DNA from: Endomicrobiia bacterium
Lineage (GTDB): Bacteria; Elusimicrobiota; Endomicrobiia; Endomicrobiales; Endomicrobiaceae
NCBI GenBank assembly: GCA_025998295.1
Contig: BNVT01000044.1
Coordinates: 1 to 9,382, forward strand
Direction: 5' to 3'
DNA length: 9,382 bases
Under the pieces are notes generated by a model that saw only the letters and a list, made by a program, of their open reading frames with translations, made no database searches and was not told the DNA's origin. Position 1 is the first letter of the stretch. Every line of letters begins with the position of its first letter. The translations under genes and the position numbers were made by a program. This document shows, in pieces, positions 1 through 7,895 of this stretch.

Positions 1-280
1 GTAAAGATTATCTTTATCTCCTAAAGAAATTATATATTTTTTTACCAAAAAAAGATATCCTCTGCTTTACTCTTTTTTGATAAATTTTAGGAGGTTTTTG
101 AGGAGACTCTGTATATATTTTAGCGATATCAATCAAAACTCTTAACTGTCTAATCGCCATCTGGAGCTTCTAGAACAGAACGAAAACCCTGTGTGCTGTA
201 GTTAAGCTTACTTGGAAACCATCATCGTTAATTATTTATTTTCAATTTTTAGCAAAAAAATTTCAATTCATAAAATAAAA
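1..280. other. Intergenic region downstream of nrdJ, no supported gene
   Basis: AT-rich stretch after the nrdJ stop codon. The only candidate is a minus-strand ORF from ATG at 160 to TAA at 14-16. It would encode 48 residues beginning MAIRQLRVLID, strongly basic towards its C-terminus (many K and R). It has no Shine-Dalgarno sequence, and an in-frame stop lies just upstream, so I do not call it a gene. I see no convincing rho-independent terminator for nrdJ here: the A/T-rich repeats near 240-275 do not form a GC-containing stem. Confidence 0.5.
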
Positions 281-2563
281 CTAGAAACATCTGGAATAAC
301 CGCAACAGCGGCAGCAAGTGCAACCCTCGGCAAAAGTAAGCATTTCGCCGCATTCAGGACACTGCGGGCATGCGCCAGTCAAATTAACGCTTGAATCCGA
401 CGTATGATGCTTTTGAGCCTCATAAAAACTTGAAGCAGACACAGTTTGTCTAAAAAGCTCAGGAGAGATCTTTTCTCTATTGTATGCTTCTAACGCTTTG
501 GCAACAGCATCTGCGCACGATAAAATTACTCCACCTTCTGCTAAAGTAGGTACTGGACACCTTATTCCTTTTAGCTGATTTATAATAACATTTTGATTAA
601 CTCCAGAACGCAAAGCCAAAGAGATTAAACGGCTTATGGCTTCTGCCTGCGACGCGGTACATCCACCTGATTTCCCGCGCTGTGTAAACACTTCGAACAC
701 GCCCCTGTCATCCTCGTTTATGGTAACATACATTTTGCCGCAACCGGTATGCATAAGGAATGTAAAACCTGTTGTTTTTACAGGACGAGCTCTTGGTTTG
801 ACCTCTTTAATTTGTGCAGGTTCTTCTTTATTATTTGCAAGATTTAGCACTTGAGCATCTCTGCTGCCGTCACGATAAACGGTCACACCTTTACAGCCTG
901 TCTTGTACGAAATGATATAAACTTTTTTTACATCTTCTTTCGTTGCGGAATTTGGCAAATTTACTGTCTTAGAAACAGCATTATCGGTAAATTTTTGAAA
1001 AGCCGCCTGCATTTTTATATGATCTTCAGGCGTAATATCATAAGATGTCACAAATATCTTTCTTACTTCATCAGGAATTTCTTTAAATTCCGCGATACTT
1101 CCTTTTTTGGCTATTTTATCCATAAGTTCGGTAGAATAATACCCTTTTTCTTTTGCAATCTTTTCAAAATACGGGTTTACTTCATACATCTCCTCATTGT
1201 CAAGACACTGCGCTCTCTTGTAAACAAGAGCAAAAAGAGGTTCAATTCCCCCAGAAGCCGAAGCTATTATTCCAATAGTTCCCGTAGGCGCAATTGTAGT
1301 TGCCGTTGCATTTCTCATAGGACTTCCATTTGCATATATGCTTTTTTTAAAATTTGGGAAAGATCCTCTTTTTACAGCAAGCCCTTGCGAAGCTTCATGA
1401 GACTTGGATTGAATAAACTCCATAAGTTTTTCAGCAAGAGACAAAGACTCCTGCGAGCCATAGGACACTCCCAGATATAAAAGCAAATCTGCCCAGCCCA
1501 TAACTCCAAGGCCTATTTTCCTGTTGGAGCGTGTAACTTCTCCTATTTTTTTAATGGGATAATTGTTCATATCTATAACATTATCAAGAAAATGAACAGC
1601 AGTCTTTACCATTTTTTCTAGCTTTTCCCAACTAACCATGCCATCCTTTGCAAAATGGCCCAAATTGATTGACCCCAAATTGCAAGATTCGTATGAAAGG
1701 AGAGGCTGTTCTCCGCAAGGATTCGTAGACTCTATCACACCTATCTCAGGCGTAGGATTTTTATCGTTTATTTTATCAATAAAAACTATACCTGGTTCCC
1801 CATTTTTCCATGCTTGGTCAATTATCTTACAAAAAACCACTTTTGCATTTAATTTCCCTGTGATTTCATCGTTGCGAGGATTATAAAGATTATAATCTTC
1901 ATTATTTTCCAAAGCATCCATAAATTCTTTTGTAACAGCAACTGATATATTAAAATTATTTAAACTGTCATTCTTATCTTTACACACTATAAATTCTAAG
2001 ATGTCGGGATGATCAATTCTCAATATGCCCATATTTGCGCCGCGTCTTGTGCCACCTTGTTTTATAGCTTCCGTGGCAGCATTAAAAACCTGCATAAAAG
2101 ATATAGGTCCTGAAGAAACTCCGGATGTTGTTTTTACCATATCTTTATTAGGACGAAGTTTTGAAAATGAAAAACCTGTTCCGCCTCCAGATTTATGTAT
2201 AAGAGCTGTGTTTTTCAAAGTTTCAAAAATTGAATCCATCGAATCGTCTATAGGCAAAACAAAACAAGCGGATAATTGTTGTAAATGTCTGCCGGCATTC
2301 ATTAAAGTCGGCGAATTGGGCAAAAAATCAAGAGAAGACATTGCAAGATAAAACTCTTTTGTTAAAGATGCGATATCTGCGCTTTTGTCATAAATTTTAT
2401 CTGCCTGAGCAATATTTTTTGCAACTCTGTATAGCAAATCTTCAACGCTTTCAATAACGTTTCCGTTTTCATCTTTCTTTAAATACCGCCTCTGAAGAAC
2501 AATAAGCGAATTCTTCTTTAAGTCGGCCTTATTCTTAACCAACTCTTTTTTGTCTTGCAACAT
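281..2563 (-). CDS. nrdJ: Adenosylcobalamin-dependent (class II) ribonucleoside-diphosphate reductase
   Basis: Reduces ribonucleotides to deoxyribonucleotides in the cytoplasm, using a thiyl radical generated from adenosylcobalamin; it works without oxygen. The 760-residue product has the ten-stranded barrel hallmarks. NSPTLMNAGR lies at about 83-92. LSACFVLP (about 97-104) contains Cys100. KSGGGTGFSF lies at about 124-133. NPCGE at 281-285 carries the presumed thiyl Cys283, followed 11 residues later by Cys294. APTGTIG lies at about 425-431. Cys100 and Cys294 match the substrate-reducing disulfide pair of the family, and the 283/294 spacing is the expected one. The C-terminus is very cysteine-rich (Cys 732, 735, 738, 748, 750, 751, 753, 754, 759), as expected for the zinc-ribbon/shuttle tail of this NrdJ subclass. 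The ATG at 2563 is supported by AAGGAG six bases upstream. The frame is intact and composition is typical of the region. The enzyme implies access to cobalamin. Confidence 0.96.
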   Translation of the reverse strand: MLQDKKELVKNKADLKKNSLIVLQRRYLKKDENGNVIESVEDLLYRVAKNIAQADKIYDKSADIASLTKEFYLAMSSLDFLPNSPTLMNAGRHLQQLSACFVLPIDDSMDSIFETLKNTALIHKSGGGTGFSFSKLRPNKDMVKTTSGVSSGPISFMQVFNAATEAIKQGGTRRGANMGILRIDHPDILEFIVCKDKNDSLNNFNISVAVTKEFMDALENNEDYNLYNPRNDEITGKLNAKVVFCKIIDQAWKNGEPGIVFIDKINDKNPTPEIGVIESTNPCGEQPLLSYESCNLGSINLGHFAKDGMVSWEKLEKMVKTAVHFLDNVIDMNNYPIKKIGEVTRSNRKIGLGVMGWADLLLYLGVSYGSQESLSLAEKLMEFIQSKSHEASQGLAVKRGSFPNFKKSIYANGSPMRNATATTIAPTGTIGIIASASGGIEPLFALVYKRAQCLDNEEMYEVNPYFEKIAKEKGYYSTELMDKIAKKGSIAEFKEIPDEVRKIFVTSYDITPEDHIKMQAAFQKFTDNAVSKTVNLPNSATKEDVKKVYIISYKTGCKGVTVYRDGSRDAQVLNLANNKEEPAQIKEVKPRARPVKTTGFTFLMHTGCGKMYVTINEDDRGVFEVFTQRGKSGGCTASQAEAISRLISLALRSGVNQNVIINQLKGIRCPVPTLAEGGVILSCADAVAKALEAYNREKISPELFRQTVSASSFYEAQKHHTSDSSVNLTGACPQCPECGEMLTFAEGCTCCRCCGYSRCF

Positions 2564-2569
2564 ATCAAT

Positions 2570-2575
2570 CTCCTT
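2570..2575 (-). promoter_or_regulatory. Ribosome binding site of nrdJ
   Basis: AAGGAG on the minus strand, six bases before the ATG at 2563. A second AGGAG lies at 2579-2583. The spacing of the nearer copy fixes the nrdJ start. Confidence 0.75.
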
Positions 2576-2597
2576 AATCTCCTATAAACAAATGCAT

Positions 2598-2614
2598 GTA
2601 TTATTAAATAATAC
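2598..2614. promoter_or_regulatory. Perfect palindrome in nrdJ leader, possible operator
   Basis: GTATTATT-A-AATAATAC is a perfect 8-bp inverted repeat with a one-base centre. It lies between the likely -10 element and the ribosome binding site of nrdJ. It does not match the NrdR box as I know it. The position fits a repressor operator, but an AT-rich palindrome can also arise by chance. Confidence 0.35.
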
Positions 2615-2628
2615 GGATTTTCGTGTTT

Positions 2629-2634
2629 ATTATA
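2629..2634 (-). promoter_or_regulatory. Putative -10 element of nrdJ promoter
   Basis: TATAAT read on the minus strand, about 65 bases before the nrdJ start. The sequence 17-18 bases upstream (TGCTGG/ATGCTG) is a poor -35 box, so this is a weak promoter or one that needs an activator. Confidence 0.4.
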
Positions 2635-2824
2635 GTACCTGCATAAAAACTCCAGCATCCATTGTTAACCTGTGAACTTGTTTCGATATTTAATGTTGTT
2701 TTTTACGAGCAAGATGGCAAAAACAAGACTAACACGATAGATACGGAGACCTACCGAAACCATGGGTTTTTAGACAGACCCAATATGTGTGTTTTAAATT
2801 TTCAATATCCTTTAATAAATCTAC

Positions 2825-4000
2825 TCACTTCGCGGCTTGTTTTGTAGCCGATTCTTTAATAAGATTCAACGCAATTTCATTTTTCTGAATTTGGCTTGTT
2901 CCTTCATAAAGTGTAGTGATTTTTGCATCTCTCATCATCTTTTCTACAGGATATTCCCTGGAGTACCCGTACCCACCAAATATCTGAACCGCATTTGTGG
3001 TAACCTTCATTGCCACTTCAGAGCAGAAAAGTTTAGCCATTGCAGATTCTTTACTGGTGCGTTTGCCTTTAGCGGAATCAATCATTCTTGTGGAAGCATA
3101 AAGCAATGCTCTTGCAGCTTCAACCTCAGTTGCCATATCTGCAAGCATATGCTGAATCCCCTGAAAAGACGCTATAGTCTGTCCAAATTGAACTCTCTTT
3201 CTAGCATAATCAATTGCTTCTTCTAAAGCACCGGTCGCAATACCGAGCGCTTGCGCTGCAACGCCGGGACGAGAATTATCTAATGTAGCTTGGGCTATCA
3301 TTAAACCGTGTCCTTCTTTTCCTAAAAGCTGATCTTTGTGAATTTTACAATTGTTGAATATAAGCTCTCTGGTCGAAGATGCTCTTATACCCATTTTCTT
3401 TTCTTTTTTACCAAACTCAAAACATGGAGTGCCTTTTTCTACAATAAAGCAAGAAATACCTCTTGCTCCTCTTGCGGGATTGGTTTTTGCAAAAATTGTA
3501 TAGGTTTGGGCATCTCCACCATTAGTAATAAAACATTTTGTCCCATTCAATACGTAATAATCACCATCTTTAACAGCAACAGTAGACATACCTGTTGCAT
3601 CAGATCCTGCATTAGCTTCCGTTAAACCAAAAGCTGCAAGCTTTTTTCCTGACGCTATATCAGGCAAATATTTTCTCTTCTGTTCTTCATTTCCAGCTAT
3701 AATGATAGGAAGAGCCCCAAGAGCCGTTGCAGCAAGAGACAATGCAATTGCACCATCAACTTTGCAAAGTTCTTCAACAACAAGAACAAGCCCCATAATA
3801 CCTTTACCAAATCCGCCGTATTCTTCCGGGATATATACTCCGCATAAATCTGCCTGAGCGAATTCTTTTACAATCTCCCAAGGAAATTCTTCTTTTTCGT
3901 CATAATCCTCCCTCACATGTTTCATTTTTTCAACTGCAATTGTTCTAGCAGTTTCAACCATCATTTGCTCTTCTTCACTCAGCATGTAATCCATTACCAT
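2825..4000 (-). CDS. Acyl-CoA dehydrogenase (short-chain/butyryl-CoA type)
   Basis: FAD-dependent flavoenzyme that interconverts acyl-CoA and trans-2-enoyl-CoA, normally passing electrons to electron-transferring flavoprotein. At 391 residues it is close to the usual 380 of the family. Family signature 1 is seen as FGLTEANAGSDATG (about 124-137). Signature 2 is QIFGGYGYSREYPVEKM followed by RDAKITTLYEGTSQIQ. Glu366 in YEGTSQIQ is at the catalytic-base position of short-chain and butyryl-CoA dehydrogenases. No etfAB, crotonase or thiolase gene is beside it, so the pathway (butyrate-type fermentation or beta-oxidation) cannot be decided here. Two starts compete: ATG at 4000, three bases after GAGGGG, and ATG at 3994, nine bases after it. 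The second has the better spacing and removes only Met-Val. The frame is intact. Confidence 0.94.
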   Translation of the reverse strand: MVMDYMLSEEEQMMVETARTIAVEKMKHVREDYDEKEEFPWEIVKEFAQADLCGVYIPEEYGGFGKGIMGLVLVVEELCKVDGAIALSLAATALGALPIIIAGNEEQKRKYLPDIASGKKLAAFGLTEANAGSDATGMSTVAVKDGDYYVLNGTKCFITNGGDAQTYTIFAKTNPARGARGISCFIVEKGTPCFEFGKKEKKMGIRASSTRELIFNNCKIHKDQLLGKEGHGLMIAQATLDNSRPGVAAQALGIATGALEEAIDYARKRVQFGQTIASFQGIQHMLADMATEVEAARALLYASTRMIDSAKGKRTSKESAMAKLFCSEVAMKVTTNAVQIFGGYGYSREYPVEKMMRDAKITTLYEGTSQIQKNEIALNLIKESATKQAAK

Positions 4001-4049
4001 AAACCCCTCTTTTAGTAAAATCTATCAGTGCAAATACTGGGATCTTGTA

Positions 4050-4076
4050 TTTATAACCAACTAATTTTTGTATCAA
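4050..4076 (-). promoter_or_regulatory. Possible promoter of the acyl-CoA dehydrogenase gene
   Basis: On the minus strand TTGATA (4071-4076), a 15-base spacer, then TATAAA (4050-4055), about 50 bases before the start codon. The boxes are good, but the spacer is shorter than the preferred 16-18. Confidence 0.35.
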
Positions 4077-4434
4077 TACACTATAACAAGAAGCCCAGTC
4101 CTGCGTTGCCTTGCGAGAAACACTCCCAACTCAAAGACATTCGTCACTAGCTCCAGATTAACAACCTACTTCTATTATGAGGAAATGTAGCATTTTGTCT
4201 CTTATTATACCAATATCATTCAGATTGATGCAAAAAGAAGCACCTGAAAGTGCTACTAAACTGCAAACAGATTAAAAAAAGGCAAAGGAAGTCTATTAGA
4301 CCTATTTTTTAAACCTATAGCTTTAAAATTGTATGTTCCAGTTATCAAATAAATCTTAAAATCCAAAGCGTTTTCTTCTATTTCTGTATCTGTTGGATAC
4401 TATTTTTAAACATCTACAAAACATTTACATCAGT

Positions 4435-4463
4435 TTGTTTTCATGGTCACTATATGTTATCAT
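4435..4463 (+). promoter_or_regulatory. Putative promoter of queA
   Basis: TTGTTT (4435-4440), a 17-base spacer, then TATCAT (4458-4463). This leaves a leader of about 35 bases. There is no clear Shine-Dalgarno sequence close to the queA ATG; AAGG at 4483-4486 is too far away. Confidence 0.45.
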
Positions 4464-4503
4464 TTGTATGCAAGTTTGAAAAAAGGCTTATTATAAATAA
4501 CTT

Positions 4504-5577
4504 ATGACAAATCAAGACAATATTCTATTAAACTATAATTATGAAATCCCAGAAAATCTTATTGCCCAAAAACCAGTTGAAAACAGACAAGATTCCAAAC
4601 TTTTCGTTCTAGATAGAGTGTCTGAAAAATTTTATCATAGAAAATTTTCCGATATTATCGAGTATTTCAATCCGGGCGATTGCCTTATAATTAATATCAC
4701 AAAAGTAGTGCCATCAAGACTTTTTGGCAAGAATAGCAACGGTGGAAAAGTAGAGCTATTATTTCTTGATCCTTGTCAACAAAATGAAGAGTATAAAGTT
4801 TTGTTAAAACCTTTTTTGGCAATAGGTAAAAAGGTGTACTTTGAAGACGAATATGAATGCAAAACGCTATCAAAAACGGAACTTGGTGAAACTTTAGTGA
4901 AATTCAATAAGTCCGGAATTTTAGATTTTTTGCAAAGACACGGTATTATGCCATTACCGCCGTACATCGACAGAAAAGGCTGGCTTGCGCAAGAGCTATC
5001 GGATTTTGACAGACAGAGATACCAGACAGTGTATGCCAGAAATTTAGGCGCTATAGCTGCGCCAACTGCGGGACTTCATTTCACAAAAAATATCTTGAAA
5101 GGTCTAAAAGAAAAAAACATAGATATTGCAACGCTTACGCTTCACGTAGGATGGGGAACATTTAAACCGATAACTGCTGCAGAACTTAACAACCATAATA
5201 TGCTCCCTGAAAAATTTACTTTAGATAGGGCAAACGCCGAAATTATCAATTCCGCTATAAAAAATAAAAAAAAAGTAGTTGCCGTAGGCACTACCTCGGT
5301 AAGAGCAGTAGAATCAATTGCTGCAGAAATAATGGAGTTTCCCAAAGGCAAAGCATACGTAAAGGAATGTTCAGGAGAAACTTCAATTTTTATATATCCA
5401 GGATATCAATTTAATATAATAAACACATTAGTTACCAACCTTCATCTTCCAAAATCAACGCCTCTCATGATGACAAGTGCATTTTCTTCAAGAAAACTTA
5501 TGCTTAAAGCATATAATGAAGCTGTACAAAAAAAATACAGGTTTTTTTCATATGGCGATTCTATGTTGATTTTATAA
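4504..5577 (+). CDS. queA: S-adenosylmethionine:tRNA ribosyltransferase-isomerase
   Basis: Transfers and isomerises the ribosyl part of S-adenosylmethionine onto 7-aminomethyl-7-deazaguanine in the tRNA anticodon, giving epoxyqueuosine. The 357-residue length fits the family. Conserved blocks are YEIPENLIAQ (13-22), VVPSRLFG (68-75), GAIAAPTAGLHFT (182-194), LTLHVGWGTFKPI (211-223), VGTTSVRAVE (261-270), IFIYPGYQF (295-303), TNLHLPKST (311-319) and the C-terminal YRFFSYGDSMLIL. Two oddities stand out. The usual N-D-T before VxPxRL reads N-I-T here (Ile65). The HxMH block reads HNML (about 231-234). Either may be lineage variation or slight relaxation. The frame is intact across an A9 run near 5270. 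No other queuosine gene is in the window. Confidence 0.95.
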   Translation: MTNQDNILLNYNYEIPENLIAQKPVENRQDSKLFVLDRVSEKFYHRKFSDIIEYFNPGDCLIINITKVVPSRLFGKNSNGGKVELLFLDPCQQNEEYKVLLKPFLAIGKKVYFEDEYECKTLSKTELGETLVKFNKSGILDFLQRHGIMPLPPYIDRKGWLAQELSDFDRQRYQTVYARNLGAIAAPTAGLHFTKNILKGLKEKNIDIATLTLHVGWGTFKPITAAELNNHNMLPEKFTLDRANAEIINSAIKNKKKVVAVGTTSVRAVESIAAEIMEFPKGKAYVKECSGETSIFIYPGYQFNIINTLVTNLHLPKSTPLMMTSAFSSRKLMLKAYNEAVQKKYRFFSYGDSMLIL

Positions 5578-5717
5578 CAGAATTTTAAGTTGATAAGATG
5601 TATAAAATTGAATTTAGGCCTTCTTGAAGTTGCTTTTAAAGTAACGCATAATCGCGCACCCATGGTTTAGGGATCGTTCTGATTTTGGTTAAACAAAAAA
5701 CGTCGCACCTAGTGCTG

Positions 5718-5842
5718 TTGTCATCCCCGCAAAAGCGCAAATCCATTTTCGTACAAATCATTCCAATTTGGATTTATTTTTTAATCTGTGCGCAAACGCA
5801 AAATTCAAATAGCATGGATACTCGCTTTCGCGAGTATGACAA
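5718..5842. repeat. Imperfect inverted-repeat element (REP/MITE-like)
   Basis: The left arm at 5718-5746 (starting TTGTCATCCCCGC) and the right arm at 5814-5842 (ending GCGAGTATGACAA) are inverted copies, identical at 23 of 29 positions and separated by 67 bases. The right arm contains its own short hairpin (ACTCGC TTTC GCGAGT). CAAATCCA and TTGGATTT give a nested inner pairing. This type of CGC-TTTC-GCG intergenic palindrome ending in ATGACA is a widespread bacterial repeat style. No transposase is present, so any mobility would have to be supplied in trans. It abuts the truncated gene remnant that follows. Confidence 0.6.
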
Positions 5843-5851
5843 ACAAAAACA

Positions 5852-6131
5852 AGTAAGAAAATTCGTGCTGTTCGTCATAACATTGATAAAGTTTTAAGAA
5901 ACATCTACAGTGACCTTATAGAAGAAAGAGATTCTTTTGTGATTGCGGCAGAAAAATGTCTGAATTATCAAAAAAAGACTTACAAGCTATAGTGATTGCA
6001 AACTTTAAAAGAGTTCAAGGATACTTTAAGGGTTTTAGAAGAATATTCAAAAGTTTTTATTACACTCTTGAATCGGCTAGTTTAAGAGACAGCGCTACAA
6101 TGCATATATTTTGGAAAAAAAGTTTATTTAA
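5852..6131 (+). pseudogene. Degraded ThiD2-like helical domain remnant
   Basis: No single frame is intact, but joined pieces read like a known helical domain. In frame from 5861, IRAVRHNIDKVLRN continues to LIEERDSF and ends at TAG 5990-5992. In the next frame (about 5986-6030) comes AIVIANFKRVQ. From 6032 another frame gives VLEEYSKVF, and from 6084 a further one gives RYNAYILEKK, ending at TAA 6129-6131. DANxxRxxEGLRVLEEY and LRHxIxKxLxxLIxxRD are features of the ThiD2 domain fused to some thiamine-phosphate synthases. The order suggests the end of one copy followed by a second copy. The 5' end is missing and starts right after the inverted-repeat element. At least three frame changes and one stop make function unlikely. 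The identification is by motif memory only. Confidence 0.45.
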
Positions 6132-6139
6132 AGTATAAT
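6111..6139 (+). promoter_or_regulatory. Promoter of the repeat lipoprotein gene
   Basis: TTGGAA (6111-6116), a 17-base spacer, then a perfect TATAAT (6134-6139), about 70 bases before the lipoprotein ATG. It overlaps the 3' end of the preceding gene remnant. It is the best sigma70-type promoter in the window. Confidence 0.65.
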
Positions 6140-6197
6140 TCTTTTTATCAAAGAAATATGTGACACCTGCTAATTACAACTGTGATGAAAAAATAAT

Positions 6198-6202
6198 AGG
6201 AG
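6198..6202 (+). promoter_or_regulatory. Ribosome binding site of the repeat lipoprotein gene
   Basis: AGGAG six bases before ATG 6209. It decides the start in favour of the lipoprotein signal peptide and against the overlapping longer open frame that begins at 6160. Confidence 0.8.
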
Positions 6203-6392
6203 TAAACAATGAAAAAGAAAAAAGCAATAAGTGTAATTGTTTTATTTGGTTTTGCGTTAAGTTCATGCGACAAAAAGAACGCGGCCTTGTAAACAGAAGG
6301 CATGCTACTCCAGAGAGAGTGAAAGAAATAAAAGAAAGAGAAAAAGCAAAATCAGAACCGTTACTGATAGATCCTAAAAACGCACCCAACAT

Positions 6393-6402
6393 CCCCCCCC
6401 CC
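6393..6402 (+). repeat. Poly-C tract (C10)
   Basis: Ten consecutive C at about codon 62 of the joined lipoprotein gene, between the charged linker and the repeat body. Eleven or eight C would join the two frames (N-I-P-P-P-L-T-R); ten does not. Confidence 0.9.
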
Positions 6403-7557
6403 TTACCAGACTCCAAAGACTCGTCGAAAACATTCCCAACCTCGATCTCACCGACCACACTCCCCTCATCAACTTCCTCCTCGACCTCCACGCCCACGCC
6501 GCCGACGACGCCTGCCATCCCCTCGCCGCCATCATCGCCGACCTCGCCTCCTCTGATGCTGAATACTGTCACCGTTTCATCGCCCTACTCGCCCCCATCA
6601 ACATCCCTGACATCCGCCGTAAGATCATCGACTTCCTCTTCGACATCAACGACTCTAAAGCCCACCGTCAGATCATTGACATCCTCACCGACCTCAATAA
6701 CATCGACAACAGCCTTAGCCTTCTCGCCGCCCTCAACAACAGCTTGTACTGCCTTCGCCTCATTGATGTCCTCGCCGACTTCGAGCACCTCGAAACCCGC
6801 AACCACCTCATCAACATCATCATCAACCCCGACAACGAAGATTCCAGCCACCTCATCAACACCCTCATCGACCTCGGCAAAGACCTCAACGACCGCTACA
6901 ACCTCATCACCCTCCTCACCCCCTTCGACGCCGAATACTGCCATTGCCTCCTCAACGCCATCTTCGACTTCATCCCCGACGACCGCCCTCGCCTCGTCAA
7001 CGTCCTAACCACCACCATCCCCAACCACGCCGACCGCTTTAGTTTCATTAAAATCTTAAACAACCGCTACTTCTGCTCTGACATCTTCGGCCCCACCTCT
7101 AACCGCTGTGATCTCATCGACCTCTTCAACACCCTCTCCCACAATACCAAAACCTACGACCCCCATAGCATTCTCGTCGCCCTCACCACCTTCACCACCA
7201 AATACACATTCTTCTCGGGCGACCTTCATCGCCTCATCACTCTCATCACCCCCTTCGCCACCCACTACTACTCGTCCGACCTTCATCTCCTCCTCGAGTT
7301 CATTAACGACGTCAAACTCTTTAATGAAGACGGCCACCAGATCATCAGATCCCTCATTTGCACCGACAACCTCAAAGTCCGCCGTAATTTTCTTGCCGCC
7401 CTCTACTGCACCGCCCATGATGACCGCCATCGCTTCATCAGTAACTTCTTTAGCCTCAACAGCAACCACGATTGCCTTCGCTTCATCGCCACCATCCTCG
7501 ACCTCAAAGAACCCATCGACCGCCATAACCTCATCATCGCCCTCGACCCCCCACCAA
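6402..7557 (+). repeat. Array of about 22 short degenerate peptide repeats
   Basis: Read in the frame of codon 6402 (CTT). Leu/Phe-Ile pairs preceded by Asp-Arg-His or similar recur at intervals I counted as 19, 18, 16, 16, 16, 13, 16, 15, 17 and 15 residues over the first part. Examples are DHTPLINFLLDL, EYCHRFIALLAP, TRNHLINIII, DRYNLITLLTPF, DLHRLITLITPF, DRHRFISNFFSL and DRHNLIIAL. The approximate consensus is D-R-H-x-(L/F)-I-x-x-L-x-x-(L/F). Two or three more units (DRHPLLTEL, DRHFRLLNDL, RERHQYIV) follow after the C8 tract. Length and hydrophobic spacing suggest a helical solenoid. It is shorter than HEAT, ARM, TPR or pentatricopeptide units. Confidence 0.6.
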
Positions 7558-7576
7558 ATCCCAGGGAGTTCTTATG

Positions 7577-7597
7577 CCCCCCCCGAGCTCGAGCTCG
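7577..7597 (+). repeat. Poly-C tract (C8) plus 14-bp palindrome
   Basis: Eight C (7577-7584) followed by the perfect palindrome CGAGCTCGAGCTCG (7584-7597). The frame of the lipoprotein gene changes here. Seven C would join LIIAL...EFLCPP to ELELEEFF; eight does not. A shorter C6 run lies at 7547-7552. Confidence 0.85.
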
Positions 7598-7895
7598 AGG
7601 AGTTCTTCGACATCCATCCTTCCAATGATGGTCGTTCTGGTATCCTCGCCCTCCTTGCCAATCCCATCAACCTCGATCCCGTAGACCGCCATCCCCTCCT
7701 CACCGAACTCGCTGCCAAATCCGCCGACCGGCACTTTCGCCTCCTCAACGACCTCTTCAAACTCAACAGTGCCAGAGAACGCCACCAGTACATCGTCGAC
7801 AAACACCTCGATGCCCACAATGCATCATTGGCAAACACACGGGCGCTTGAACTTGTAGAGCAGATTATTCATCTTTTCGGACTGTTCGGCAAAAA

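Larger units (their letters stand above)
4001..4503. other. Divergent intergenic region between acyl-CoA dehydrogenase and queA
   Basis: About 500 bases holding the two outward promoters described separately. I see no ORF or RNA gene. A small hairpin (AGCAC, six-base loop, GTGCT) lies at 4239-4254 without a U-tract. The stretch at about 4085-4165 is noticeably less AT-rich than its surroundings but has no coding signal I can defend on either strand. Confidence 0.5.

Noticed and set aside
851..1480. 209-codon plus-strand open frame inside nrdJ
   Set aside because: It is antisense to the well-conserved nrdJ frame, with a Phe/Ser/Arg-rich composition and no start signals.
2763..2782. TGGGT/ACCCA hairpin as terminator of the acyl-CoA dehydrogenase gene
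   Set aside because: The stem has only five pairs with a ten-base loop and no U-tract on the minus strand.
2662..2847. Plus-strand 61-codon open frame between nrdJ and the dehydrogenase
   Set aside because: It has no ribosome binding site or recognisable sequence, and runs into the antisense of the dehydrogenase gene.
4036..4099. ACTGGG/CCCAGT inverted repeat between acyl-CoA dehydrogenase and queA
   Set aside because: Six-base arms 52 bases apart are expected by chance, and no tRNA or other RNA fold is apparent.
6160..7008. Long open frame encoding a Ser/Thr/Pro-rich protein
   Set aside because: Its Ser/Thr/Pro bias comes from reading C-rich DNA out of frame. The true start is ATG 6209 with its AGGAG. 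Only the linker portion (about 6277-6392) of this frame is likely to be coding.
6585..7526. Minus-strand open frames rich in Val, Glu and Asp across the C-rich region
   Set aside because: These are mirror images of the repeat frame caused by few stop codons in GC-rich DNA. They have no start signals or recognisable motifs.
7108..7570. Plus-strand Ser/Pro-rich reading before the C8 tract
   Set aside because: Only the part after the C8 tract carries the DRHxLL units. The upstream part of this frame is the composition shadow of the repeat frame.
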